DNA from: Rhizobacter sp. | GTDB taxonomy: Bacteria > Pseudomonadota > Gammaproteobacteria > Burkholderiales > Burkholderiaceae_C | DNA length: 5,054 nt | Direction of reading: 5' to 3' | NCBI GenBank assembly: GCA_025351675.1 | Contig: JANXVK010000583.1 | Span: 1 to 5,054 of the forward strand | Shown: piece by piece, positions 1 to 5,054 of the stretch | Numbering within the stretch: the stretch's first letter is position 1 | Layout: each line of letters starts with the position of its first letter | The notes under the pieces: generated by a model | The model's database searches: none | Told to the model about the DNA's origin: nothing | Seen by the model: the letters and a program-made list of their open reading frames with translations, nothing else | Position numbers and translations under genes: made by a program

Positions 1-653
1 TCAACCTGCCGGAGGCGACGCGCGCCGTGGTTCTGAGCGGCGAAGGCGATCACTTCTGCGCCGGCCTCGACCTCTCCGAGATCTCCGAGCGCAGCGTTGC
101 CGAGGGAATCGTCCACTCGCGCTCGTGGCATGCGGCGTTCCAGCAGATCCAGTTCGGCCGCGTGCCGGTGATCGCCGTGCTGCACGGCGCGGTCGTCGGC
201 GGCGGTCTGGAGTTGGCGAGCGCCGCGCACGTCCGCGTCGCCGAGGCGAGCACGTTCTATGCGCTGCCCGAGGGCCAGCGCGGCCTGTTCGTCGGCGGTG
301 GCGGCTCGGCGCGCGTGCCGCGGCTGATCGGCGCCGCGCGCATGGCCGACATGATGCTGACCGGCCGCGTCTACGACGCCGAAGAAGGGCTGCGCATCGG
401 CCTGTCTCAATACACAGTCGAAGACGGCAAGGGCCTGGAGAAAGCGTTCGCGCTCGCCGAGAAGGTGGCCGCGAACGCGCCGCTGTCGAACTTCGCGGTC
501 GTGCAGGCGCTGCCGCGCATCGCCGACATGAGCCGCGAGGACGGCCTGTTCACCGAATCGCTGATGGCCGCGATCGCGCAGGGCGACGATGCCGCCAAAA
601 GCCGCATGCGCGCTTTCCTCGACGGCAAGGTCGGCAAGGTCGCCAAGGCATGA
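1..653 (+). CDS. Crotonase / enoyl-CoA hydratase family protein, 5'-truncated by the window edge
   Basis: The frame is open from codon 3-5 to the TGA at 651-653, so about 217 residues are visible. Family members are usually about 260 residues, so roughly 45-50 N-terminal residues should lie upstream; the GTG at 27 is internal, not the start. The crotonase fold is clear: an oxyanion-hole segment FCAGLD (about codon 17-22 of the fragment), a second oxyanion-hole segment VVGGGLELA, and LPEGQRG. The two glutamates that do acid/base chemistry in enoyl-CoA hydratase (Glu144 and Glu164 of the rat enzyme) align with GAG at 210-212 and GAG at 270-272. A glycine run (GLFVGGGGS) stands where GAGGT is usual. 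The likely role is cytoplasmic hydration of an aromatic enoyl-CoA such as feruloyl- or p-coumaroyl-CoA. The 3' end overlaps the ligase gene by ATGA, indicating one operon. Family membership is secure; the exact substrate is inferred from the neighbours. Confidence 0.93.
   Translation, partial: NLPEATRAVVLSGEGDHFCAGLDLSEISERSVAEGIVHSRSWHAAFQQIQFGRVPVIAVLHGAVVGGGLELASAAHVRVAEASTFYALPEGQRGLFVGGGGSARVPRLIGAARMADMMLTGRVYDAEEGLRIGLSQYTVEDGKGLEKAFALAEKVAANAPLSNFAVVQALPRIADMSREDGLFTESLMAAIAQGDDAAKSRMRAFLDGKVGKVAKA
624..649 (+). repeat. Short tandem repeat at the 3' end of the crotonase gene
   Basis: GGCAAGGTC occurs twice in a row (624-632, 633-641), followed by a degenerate copy GCCAAGGC (642-649). 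It encodes the Lys/Gly/Val-rich tail GKVGKVAKA. The AAGG at 636-639 is ten bases before the ligase ATG at 650 and may serve as its weak Shine-Dalgarno; the AAGG at 645-648 is too close to the start to do so. Confidence 0.6.
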
Positions 654-2506
654 GCGGGTCGGCGCGCTATCGTGATGTGCCGATGGGCGGCTCGCTCACG
701 GCGCACTTCGCGTCGCGCGCCGACGGTTCGCAGATCGTCACCTCGACCGAGCCGCTACAACCCTATGCGGCGCGCCTCACCGATCGCTTTCTGCACTGGG
801 CCGAGACCACGCCAGACCACACGCTGGTCGCCAAGCGCATCGACAAGGGCGACTGGCGCCGCGTGACCTACGCCGAGGCGCTGGCGAGTGCGCGTTCGAT
901 CGCGCAGGTGCTGCTCGACCACGGTCTGAGTGCCGAACGGCCGCTCGCTATCCTCTCCGACAACGACATCGAACACCTGCTGCTCGGCCTTGGCGCGATG
1001 CTCGCCGGCGTGCCGTTCGCGCCGATCTCGGCCGCGTACTCGCTGCTCTCGCAAGACCACGGCAAGCTGCGCCACATCCTCGGCGTGCTGACGCCCGGCA
1101 TGGTGTTCGCGGCCGACGGCACAGCATTCTCGAAGGCCATCAACGCCGTCGTGCCCGACGACACGCCGGTCGTGCTCACGCAGGGTTCGGTCGATGGCCG
1201 CAAAGCGCTCTCGTTCGCCGACCTGCTCGCCACCCACGCGACCGCACAAGTCGACGCGGCACACGCGCAGGTCGGCCGCGACACGATCGCCAAGTTCTTG
1301 TTCACGTCGGGCTCGACCAAGCTTCCGAAGGCCGTGATCAACACGCAGCGCATGCTGTGCAGCAACCAGCAGATGATTCGCCAGTGCTTTCCCGACCTGC
1401 AGCGCGAGCCGCCGGTGCTGGTCGACTGGCTGCCGTGGAACCACACCTTCGGCGGCAACCACAACGTCGGCATCACGCTGTACAACGGCGGCACGCTCTA
1501 CATCGACGAGGGCAAGCCGACGCCGGCGCTGATCGGCGAGACGCTGCGTAACCTGCGCGAGATCGCGCCGACGATCTACTTCAACGTGCCCAAGGGCTTC
1601 GAGGAGATCGCGAACGCGCTGGAGCTTGATCCCGTGCTGCGCGAGACCTTCTTCAGCCGCGTGAAGATGTTTTTCTTCTCCGGTGCCGGCCTGTCGCAGC
1701 CGGTCTGGGACAAGCTCGATCGGCTCAGTGAGGCCCACGCCGGCGAGCGCGTGCGCATGCTCACCGGCCTGGGCATGACCGAAACCTCGCCGTTCGCGGT
1801 GTGTGCGAATGCGCACGAGGTGAAGTCGGCGCACATCGGCCTGCCCGCACCCGGCGTCGAGCTGAAGATCGTGCCGGCCGGCGACAAGTTCGAGCTGCGC
1901 TACCGCGGCCCGAACGTCACGCCCGGCTACTGGCGCGCGCCCGAGCAGACAGCCGAATCGTTCGACGACGAAGGCTTCTACTGCAGCGGTGATGCGGTCA
2001 AACCGATGGACGCCGCGCAACCCGAGCGCGGCTTCATGTTCGATGGCCGCATCGCCGAAGACTTCAAGCTCGCGACCGGCACCTTCGTCTCGGTCGGCCC
2101 GCTGCGCGCGAAGATCATCGCGGCCGGCGACCCGTGCGTGCAGGACGTGGTGATCGCCGGCATCGACCGCAACGAGATCGGCGTGCTGATCTTTCCGCGG
2201 CTCGATGCCTGCCGCGCGTTCGCCGGCGCGGCGCCGTCGCTGCCGGCCGCGCAGGTGCTCGCGGAGCCACCGGTGCGCGAGTTCTTCCAGAAGCTGGTCG
2301 ACGAGCTGCATGCGAGCGGCACCGGCAGCGCGACGCGTGTGGCCCGGGCCGTCGTGATGGCCGAGCCGCCGAGCATCGACCGCGGCGAGGTCACCGACAA
2401 GGGCTCGATCAACCAGCGCGCGGTGCTGACGCATCGCGCCGCGCTGGTCGAGCAGCTCTATGCGGGTGGCGCCGGTGTACTTCGGCCCCTGCGGGCGACG
2501 ACATGA
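650..2506 (+). CDS. Feruloyl-CoA synthase-type acyl-CoA ligase (ANL superfamily)
   Basis: This 618-residue cytoplasmic enzyme would activate ferulate or related hydroxycinnamates to the CoA ester using ATP and CoA, with an acyl-adenylate intermediate. Motifs in order: P-loop FLFTSGSTKLPKAVINT (216-232), LPWNHTFGGN (261-270), FFFSGAGLSQ (341-350), adenylate-binding GLGMTETS (373-380), YCSGDAV with the ribose-binding Asp (444-450), and the hinge region GRIAEDFKLATGTFVSVGPLR (466-486). Near the C-terminus EVTDKGSINQR places a candidate catalytic lysine at 584. The P-loop has KLPKA rather than the commoner GxPKG; I recall this, and the EDFKLxTGT hinge, as typical of the feruloyl-CoA synthase branch. 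The ATG at 650 is chosen because it overlaps the upstream stop (ATGA). The frame stays open to 125 upstream, but that part is an arginine-rich shadow of the crotonase gene. Length matches the family. The precise acid (ferulate, p-coumarate or caffeate) cannot be read from sequence. Confidence 0.93.
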   Translation: MSGSARYRDVPMGGSLTAHFASRADGSQIVTSTEPLQPYAARLTDRFLHWAETTPDHTLVAKRIDKGDWRRVTYAEALASARSIAQVLLDHGLSAERPLAILSDNDIEHLLLGLGAMLAGVPFAPISAAYSLLSQDHGKLRHILGVLTPGMVFAADGTAFSKAINAVVPDDTPVVLTQGSVDGRKALSFADLLATHATAQVDAAHAQVGRDTIAKFLFTSGSTKLPKAVINTQRMLCSNQQMIRQCFPDLQREPPVLVDWLPWNHTFGGNHNVGITLYNGGTLYIDEGKPTPALIGETLRNLREIAPTIYFNVPKGFEEIANALELDPVLRETFFSRVKMFFFSGAGLSQPVWDKLDRLSEAHAGERVRMLTGLGMTETSPFAVCANAHEVKSAHIGLPAPGVELKIVPAGDKFELRYRGPNVTPGYWRAPEQTAESFDDEGFYCSGDAVKPMDAAQPERGFMFDGRIAEDFKLATGTFVSVGPLRAKIIAAGDPCVQDVVIAGIDRNEIGVLIFPRLDACRAFAGAAPSLPAAQVLAEPPVREFFQKLVDELHASGTGSATRVARAVVMAEPPSIDRGEVTDKGSINQRAVLTHRAALVEQLYAGGAGVLRPLRATT

Positions 2507-2946
2507 CCCCGATGCCGCGCACGACCACCCACACCGTCTACGTGACCTTCGGCGATTGCGACCCGGCGGGCATCGTGTTTTTCCCGAACTTCTCGCGCTG
2601 GATGGACACGGCCTCGCTGTCGTTCTTCATGCAGTGCGGTGTGCCGCCGTGGCGCGAACTCGAGAAGACGCGCGGCATCGTCGGCACGCCGCTGCTCGAG
2701 ATCAACACGAAGTTCATCAAGTCGGCGACCTACGGCGAGACGCTGACGATCACGACGCATGTCGAGGAATGGCGCAGCAAGGTGGTGGTGCAGATGCACC
2801 GCATCACGCGCGCCCGCGCCGACGGCGGCGAAGACCTGATCTGCGAGGGCCGCGAGGTGCGCGCCTTCGTCAAGCGCGACGACAACGACCGCGACCGGCT
2901 GCGCGCCATTCCCGTGCCCGAAGACATCCGCCTCCTGTGTTCCTGA
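2503..2946 (+). CDS. 4-hydroxybenzoyl-CoA thioesterase family protein (hotdog fold)
   Basis: This 147-residue cytoplasmic hotdog-fold thioesterase hydrolyses an aryl-CoA to the free acid and CoA. The N-terminal block VTFGDCDPAGIVFFPNFSRW (14-33) carries the family's catalytic aspartate, here Asp20, equivalent to Asp17 of the Pseudomonas CBS-3 enzyme. Further matches to that enzyme, from memory, are CGVPPWR (45-51), RGIVGTP (57-63) and the tail DRLRAIPVPEDIRLLCS (131-147), so the likeness runs end to end. The ATG at 2503 overlaps the ligase stop as ATGA, and no convincing Shine-Dalgarno precedes it, which suggests translational coupling; ATG at 2512 is an alternative start that keeps the domain whole. 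In this context it would release 4-hydroxybenzoate or vanillate from its CoA ester after side-chain shortening, or recycle CoA from stalled hydroxycinnamoyl-CoA. Family and fold are secure; the physiological substrate is inferred. Confidence 0.92.
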   Translation: MTPMPRTTTHTVYVTFGDCDPAGIVFFPNFSRWMDTASLSFFMQCGVPPWRELEKTRGIVGTPLLEINTKFIKSATYGETLTITTHVEEWRSKVVVQMHRITRARADGGEDLICEGREVRAFVKRDDNDRDRLRAIPVPEDIRLLCS

Positions 2947-2965
2947 GAGCTTGCCCACAACGATT

Positions 2966-2970
2966 GGAGA
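2966..2970 (+). promoter_or_regulatory. Shine-Dalgarno site of the substrate-binding protein gene
   Basis: GGAGA lies five bases before the ATG at 2976. It is the best ribosome binding site among the four gene starts in the window, consistent with a binding protein made in excess over the enzymes and the permease. It also fixes the start codon, which sits at the head of a textbook signal peptide. Confidence 0.8.
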
Positions 2971-2975
2971 CCCGC

Positions 2976-4127
2976 ATGAACGTTCGCATCCTGGCCGCCG
3001 CAGCCACCGCATTCGCCACCGTTTTCGTCAGCGCCCACGCGCTCGCCGACATCACCATCGGCGTGAGCATCCCGCTGACCGGCCCGACCTCGGCGCTCGG
3101 CATCCCGAGCAAGAACGGCATCGCGCTGTGGCCGACCTCGATCGCCGGGCAGAAGCTCAACGTCATCATCCTCGACGACGCGACCGACCCGACGATCGGC
3201 GTCAAGAACGCACGCCGCTTCATCACCGAGGACAAGGTCGACGTGATCATCGGCTCGGCGGCCACGCCGATCGCGGCGGCGATGTCGGATGTCGCGGCCG
3301 AAGGCCAGACCGTCCAGCTGATGCTCTCACCGGTGAATCTGCCCGAAGGCAAGGGCGCGTGGTCGTTCCGGATGCCGCAGTCGACCGCGGTGATGGCGAT
3401 TCCGATCGTCGAGCACTGGAAGAAGATGGGCGTCAAGACCTACGGCTTTCTCGGCTACGCCGATGCGTACGGAGAGGCCTGGCTGAAAGACATGTCGGTC
3501 GCGGCCGACAAGGCCGGCATCAAGTTGGTCGCGACCGAGCGCTTTGCGCGCATCGACACCAGCGTGACCGGCCAGGCGCTGAAGCTGGTGTCGGCGAACC
3601 CCGATGCGATCCTGATCGCCGCGTCGGGCAGCGGCGCGGCCATGCCGCACAAAGGCTTGGTGGAGCGCGGCTACGCCAAGACCAAGCTGTACCAGACGCA
3701 CGGCGCGGCGACGATGGACCTGATCCGCGTCGGCGGCGCCGATGTCGAAGGCTCGTACGTCTCGTCGGGCCCGGCCGTCGTCGCCGACAAGCTGCCCGAC
3801 AGCAACGCCAGCAAGGCGCTCGGCATGCGCTACATCAGCGAGTACGAGAAGGTCTACGGCAAGGGCAGCGCGAATCAGTTCGCCGCGCACGCGTTCGACG
3901 TGGTCATCGTGCTCGAAAAGGCGATCCCGATGGCGTTGAAAAAGGCGCAGCCGGGCACGCCGGCCTTTCGCGCGGCGCTGAAAGACGCGCTCGAGACGAT
4001 GGGCCGGACGCCGGTTTCGCAAGGCGTCTTGAACTACACCGCGACCGATCACTTCGGCTACACGCCGGAGACCGGCGTGCTGCTGGCGATCGACAAGGGC
4101 GACTGGAAGCTCGTGCCGACCAAGTGA
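2976..4127 (+). CDS. Periplasmic substrate-binding protein of a LIV/HAAT-type ABC transporter, probably for an aromatic acid
   Basis: This 383-residue protein starts with a Sec signal peptide: MNVR, a hydrophobic stretch (about 5-21), then HALA with predicted cleavage after Ala24, giving mature DITIGV. No lipobox cysteine is present, so a soluble periplasmic protein is expected. The mature part is a type I periplasmic-binding fold (Leu/Ile/Val-binding family): GVSIPLTGPTSALG (29-42), LDDATDP (66-72), VDVIIGS (88-94), GFLGYADAYGEAWL (157-170), DTSVTGQALKL (194-204) and YQTHGAATMDLIRVGG (239-254). Length is normal. It begins 29 bases after the thioesterase gene and is followed by a LivH-type permease, so it is the receptor of that importer. 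Automatic annotation would say branched-chain amino acids. Neighbouring genes for hydroxycinnamoyl-CoA metabolism, and the precedent of the p-coumarate-binding CouP of Rhodopseudomonas palustris, make an aromatic acid more likely. Ligand identity is inference. Confidence 0.92.
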   Translation: MNVRILAAAATAFATVFVSAHALADITIGVSIPLTGPTSALGIPSKNGIALWPTSIAGQKLNVIILDDATDPTIGVKNARRFITEDKVDVIIGSAATPIAAAMSDVAAEGQTVQLMLSPVNLPEGKGAWSFRMPQSTAVMAIPIVEHWKKMGVKTYGFLGYADAYGEAWLKDMSVAADKAGIKLVATERFARIDTSVTGQALKLVSANPDAILIAASGSGAAMPHKGLVERGYAKTKLYQTHGAATMDLIRVGGADVEGSYVSSGPAVVADKLPDSNASKALGMRYISEYEKVYGKGSANQFAAHAFDVVIVLEKAIPMALKKAQPGTPAFRAALKDALETMGRTPVSQGVLNYTATDHFGYTPETGVLLAIDKGDWKLVPTK

Positions 4128-4146
4128 TCGTTCAGGGTTTCCCCGG

Positions 4147-4171
4147 GCGCGCGGTGCCCCGCGAAGCGCGC
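4147..4171 (+). other. GC-rich inverted repeat after the binding-protein gene (possible mRNA hairpin)
   Basis: GCGCGC at 4147-4152 can pair with GCGCGC at 4166-4171 across a 13-base loop. A competing pairing is GGGC 4145-4148 with GCCC 4156-4159. No T-run follows, so it does not qualify as a standard intrinsic terminator. Hairpins at this place in transporter operons can protect the upstream message or reduce read-through. In such GC-rich sequence a stem of this size can arise by chance. Confidence 0.25.
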
Positions 4172-4180
4172 TCCGGCCTA

Positions 4181-4186
4181 TATCAT
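4181..4186 (+). promoter_or_regulatory. Possible -10 element upstream of the permease gene
   Basis: TATCAT matches five of six bases of TATAAT and sits in the most AT-rich pocket of the gap. A good -35 hexamer at 16-18 bases upstream is not visible; the sequence there is CCCGCG-like. If this is the -10, transcription would start near 4193 and the palindrome at 4200-4215 would lie just downstream, a usual position for a repressor site. An alternative is TTGACC (4198-4203) as a -35 box overlapping the palindrome, but it lacks a convincing -10. Confidence 0.25.
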
Positions 4187-4199
4187 TCCGTGCTCATTT

Positions 4200-4215
4200 G
4201 ACCGACCGGTCGGTC
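4200..4215. promoter_or_regulatory. Perfect 16-bp palindrome, probable TetR-family operator
   Basis: GACCGACCGGTCGGTC equals its own reverse complement. Symmetry extends on both sides to 4197-4218 (TT...AA) with one mismatched pair (T4199/G4216). The core ACCGACCGGTCGGT is of the kind bound by TetR-family regulators; as I recall, the site of the Thermus fatty-acid regulator PfmR (ACCGACCG-NT-NGGT) is very similar. It lies 44 bases before the permease start codon and overlaps a TTGACC hexamer. A regulator responding to a CoA thioester or aromatic acid would fit the operon, but no regulator gene is in the window. RNA from this site could also fold into a hairpin with a tight loop. Confidence 0.6.
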
Positions 4216-4258
4216 GAACAAGTTTCAATCTTCGCCCTCATCGTTTCGCGCGCCGCCC

Positions 4259-5054
4259 ATGGACTTCTCGATTGCCAGCATCCTGATGCTCGACGGCGCG
4301 ACCAACGGCGCCATCTACGCGCTGCTCGGGCTGGCGACGGTGCTGGTGTTCGCGATCACGCGCGTGATCTTCATCCCGCAGGGCGAGTTCGTGGCCTATG
4401 GCGCGCTGACCTTGGCGCTGCTGCAGATGGGCAAGGTGCCCGGCACCGTGTGGCTGCTGGTCGTGATGGCGATCATCGCGACCGTGCTCGACTTGTTCGC
4501 CGCCATCAAGCGCGGCGTGCCGGCCGGCGCGGCGCTGGTCAAGGCGGCGCGCTGGCTGGTGGTGCCGGTGGTCGTCGCGGCGATCACTTGGTGGGCTGCG
4601 CCGCTGAAACTGCCGCTGCTGTTCCAGAGCCTGCTGACCTTGGCGATCGTCACGCCGCTCGGCCCGCTGGTCTATCGCCTCGCGTACGAGAAGCTCGCCG
4701 ACGCAACCGTGCTGGTGCTGCTGATCGTCTCGGTCGGCACGCACTTCGCGCTGACCGGCCTCGGCCTGGTGTTCTTCGGCGCCGAGGGCTTTCGCAACCC
4801 GAGCTTCTGGGACGCGCGCTTCTCGGCCGGTGCACTGATGTTGTCGGGGCAGGCGGTGATCATCTTCATGGTCTCGGTCGCGCTGATGCTCGGGCTGTAC
4901 CTGTTCTTCGAGCGCACGCTGCGCGGCAAGGCTTTGCGCGCCACCGCCGTGAACCGGCTCGGCGCGCGCCTGATGGGCATCTCCCCCTCGGGTGCGGGCC
5001 GCCTGAGCTTCGGCCTGGCAGCGTTCATGGGCGCTCTCTCGGGCCTGCTGATCG
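4259..5054 (+). CDS. LivH-type ABC transporter permease, 3'-truncated by the window edge
   Basis: The frame is open from ATG 4259 to the window end (265 full codons) with no stop. The protein is strongly hydrophobic, with likely membrane segments near residues 16-36, 43-58, 62-82, 98-113, 118-135, 150-172, 195-217 and from 248. Family marks are [16 protein letters not shown] (16-31), [10 protein letters not shown] (139-148, matching the ERVAYRPLR region of LivH) and the cytoplasmic [19 protein letters not shown] (223-241) that contacts the ATPase. It would form an inner-membrane channel with a LivM-type partner, fed by the binding protein just upstream; livM, livG and livF homologues are expected beyond 5054. 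The YRLAYEKL motif comes about 50 residues later than in ordinary LivH, because of extra sequence after the third segment. No Shine-Dalgarno is visible before the ATG (CGCGCCGCCC). The start is chosen from where family similarity begins. The family call is firm; the substrate is inferred from the operon. Confidence 0.9.
   Translation, partial: MDFSIASILMLDGATNGAIYALLGLATVLVFAITRVIFIPQGEFVAYGALTLALLQMGKVPGTVWLLVVMAIIATVLDLFAAIKRGVPAGAALVKAARWLVVPVVVAAITWWAAPLKLPLLFQSLLTLAIVTPLGPLVYRLAYEKLADATVLVLLIVSVGTHFALTGLGLVFFGAEGFRNPSFWDARFSAGALMLSGQAVIIFMVSVALMLGLYLFFERTLRGKALRATAVNRLGARLMGISPSGAGRLSFGLAAFMGALSGLLI

Larger units (their letters stand above)
4128..4258. other. Intergenic region between the binding-protein and permease genes
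   Basis: These 131 bases are the only sizeable non-coding stretch in the window. The first half (to about 4178) is very GC-rich with self-complementary patches. The second half is markedly richer in A/T and contains TATATCAT (4179-4186), a perfect 16-bp palindrome (4200-4215) and a pyrimidine-rich leader running to the permease ATG. I found no plausible small gene in it. A break in an otherwise tightly overlapping operon, with a palindrome inside, suggests that permease expression is set separately from the upstream genes. Confidence 0.7.

Noticed and set aside
27..29. GTG at 27 as the start of the crotonase gene
   Set aside because: The frame is open to the window edge with family-like sequence before this codon (NLPEATRA). 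Starting here would also remove the N-terminal beta-strand region needed for the fold.
125..649. An in-frame upstream extension of the ligase frame, open back to an ATG at 125
   Set aside because: The extension translates to an arginine/alanine-rich low-complexity protein, typical of an out-of-frame reading of GC-rich coding DNA, and it lies entirely within the crotonase gene. Ligase similarity begins just after ATG 650, which overlaps the crotonase stop.
755..2434. A 559-codon open frame on the - strand opposite the ligase gene
   Set aside because: It is rich in Arg, Ala, His, Asp and Val with no recognisable domain. It is the complement of a strongly supported gene in DNA where antisense frames stay open because stop codons are rare.
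4145..4172. Intrinsic terminator after the binding-protein gene
   Set aside because: The GC-rich inverted repeat has a short stem and large loop and is not followed by a run of T, so it is listed only as a low-confidence hairpin.
2951..4201. A 416-codon + strand frame over the binding-protein gene, and a 241-codon - strand frame at 3327-4052
   Set aside because: Both are Arg-rich shadows of the binding-protein gene, which has a signal peptide, a ribosome binding site and family motifs throughout.
4238..5028. Several - strand frames (for example 4238-4744 and 4672-5028) over the right end
   Set aside because: They lie opposite the permease frame, which is open through the window end and shows membrane segments and LivH motifs. 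The antisense products are His/Gln/Arg-rich without any known pattern.

Overview
The window is GC-rich, densely packed bacterial DNA with all genes on the + strand and G/C-dominated third codon positions. Codon use and gene content suggest a betaproteobacterium of the order Burkholderiales. This is an inference from gene types and composition, because no rRNA or phylogenetic marker lies in the window.

Layout. Positions 1-653 hold the 3' part of a crotonase/enoyl-CoA hydratase-family gene whose start lies upstream of the window. It overlaps by ATGA (650-653) with a complete 618-residue feruloyl-CoA synthase-type acyl-CoA ligase (650-2506). That gene overlaps by a second ATGA (2503-2506) with a 147-residue 4-hydroxybenzoyl-CoA thioesterase (2503-2946). 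After a 29-base gap with a clear ribosome binding site comes a 383-residue secreted substrate-binding protein of the branched-chain amino acid/aromatic ABC transporter type (2976-4127). A 131-base intergenic region follows, with a perfect 16-bp palindrome at 4200-4215 that resembles a TetR-family operator. Last comes the start of a LivH-type permease gene (4259 to the window end, 265 codons visible), which runs off the right edge.

How the genes fit together. The transporter would bring an aromatic acid, most likely a hydroxycinnamate such as ferulate, p-coumarate or caffeate, into the cell. The ligase would activate it to its CoA thioester, the crotonase would hydrate the side-chain double bond, and the thioesterase would free an aromatic acid from its CoA ester. 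This is the toolkit for catabolism of lignin-derived phenylpropanoids. The crotonase keeps both canonical hydratase glutamates, and a 4-hydroxybenzoyl-CoA-type thioesterase is encoded beside it. Together these lean towards a beta-oxidation-like CoA route rather than the one-step hydratase/lyase route to vanillin, but this is inference. I found no mobile elements, CRISPR arrays, RNA genes or disrupted genes. The cluster looks like an intact known type; its least explained parts are the palindrome and the enlarged permease.
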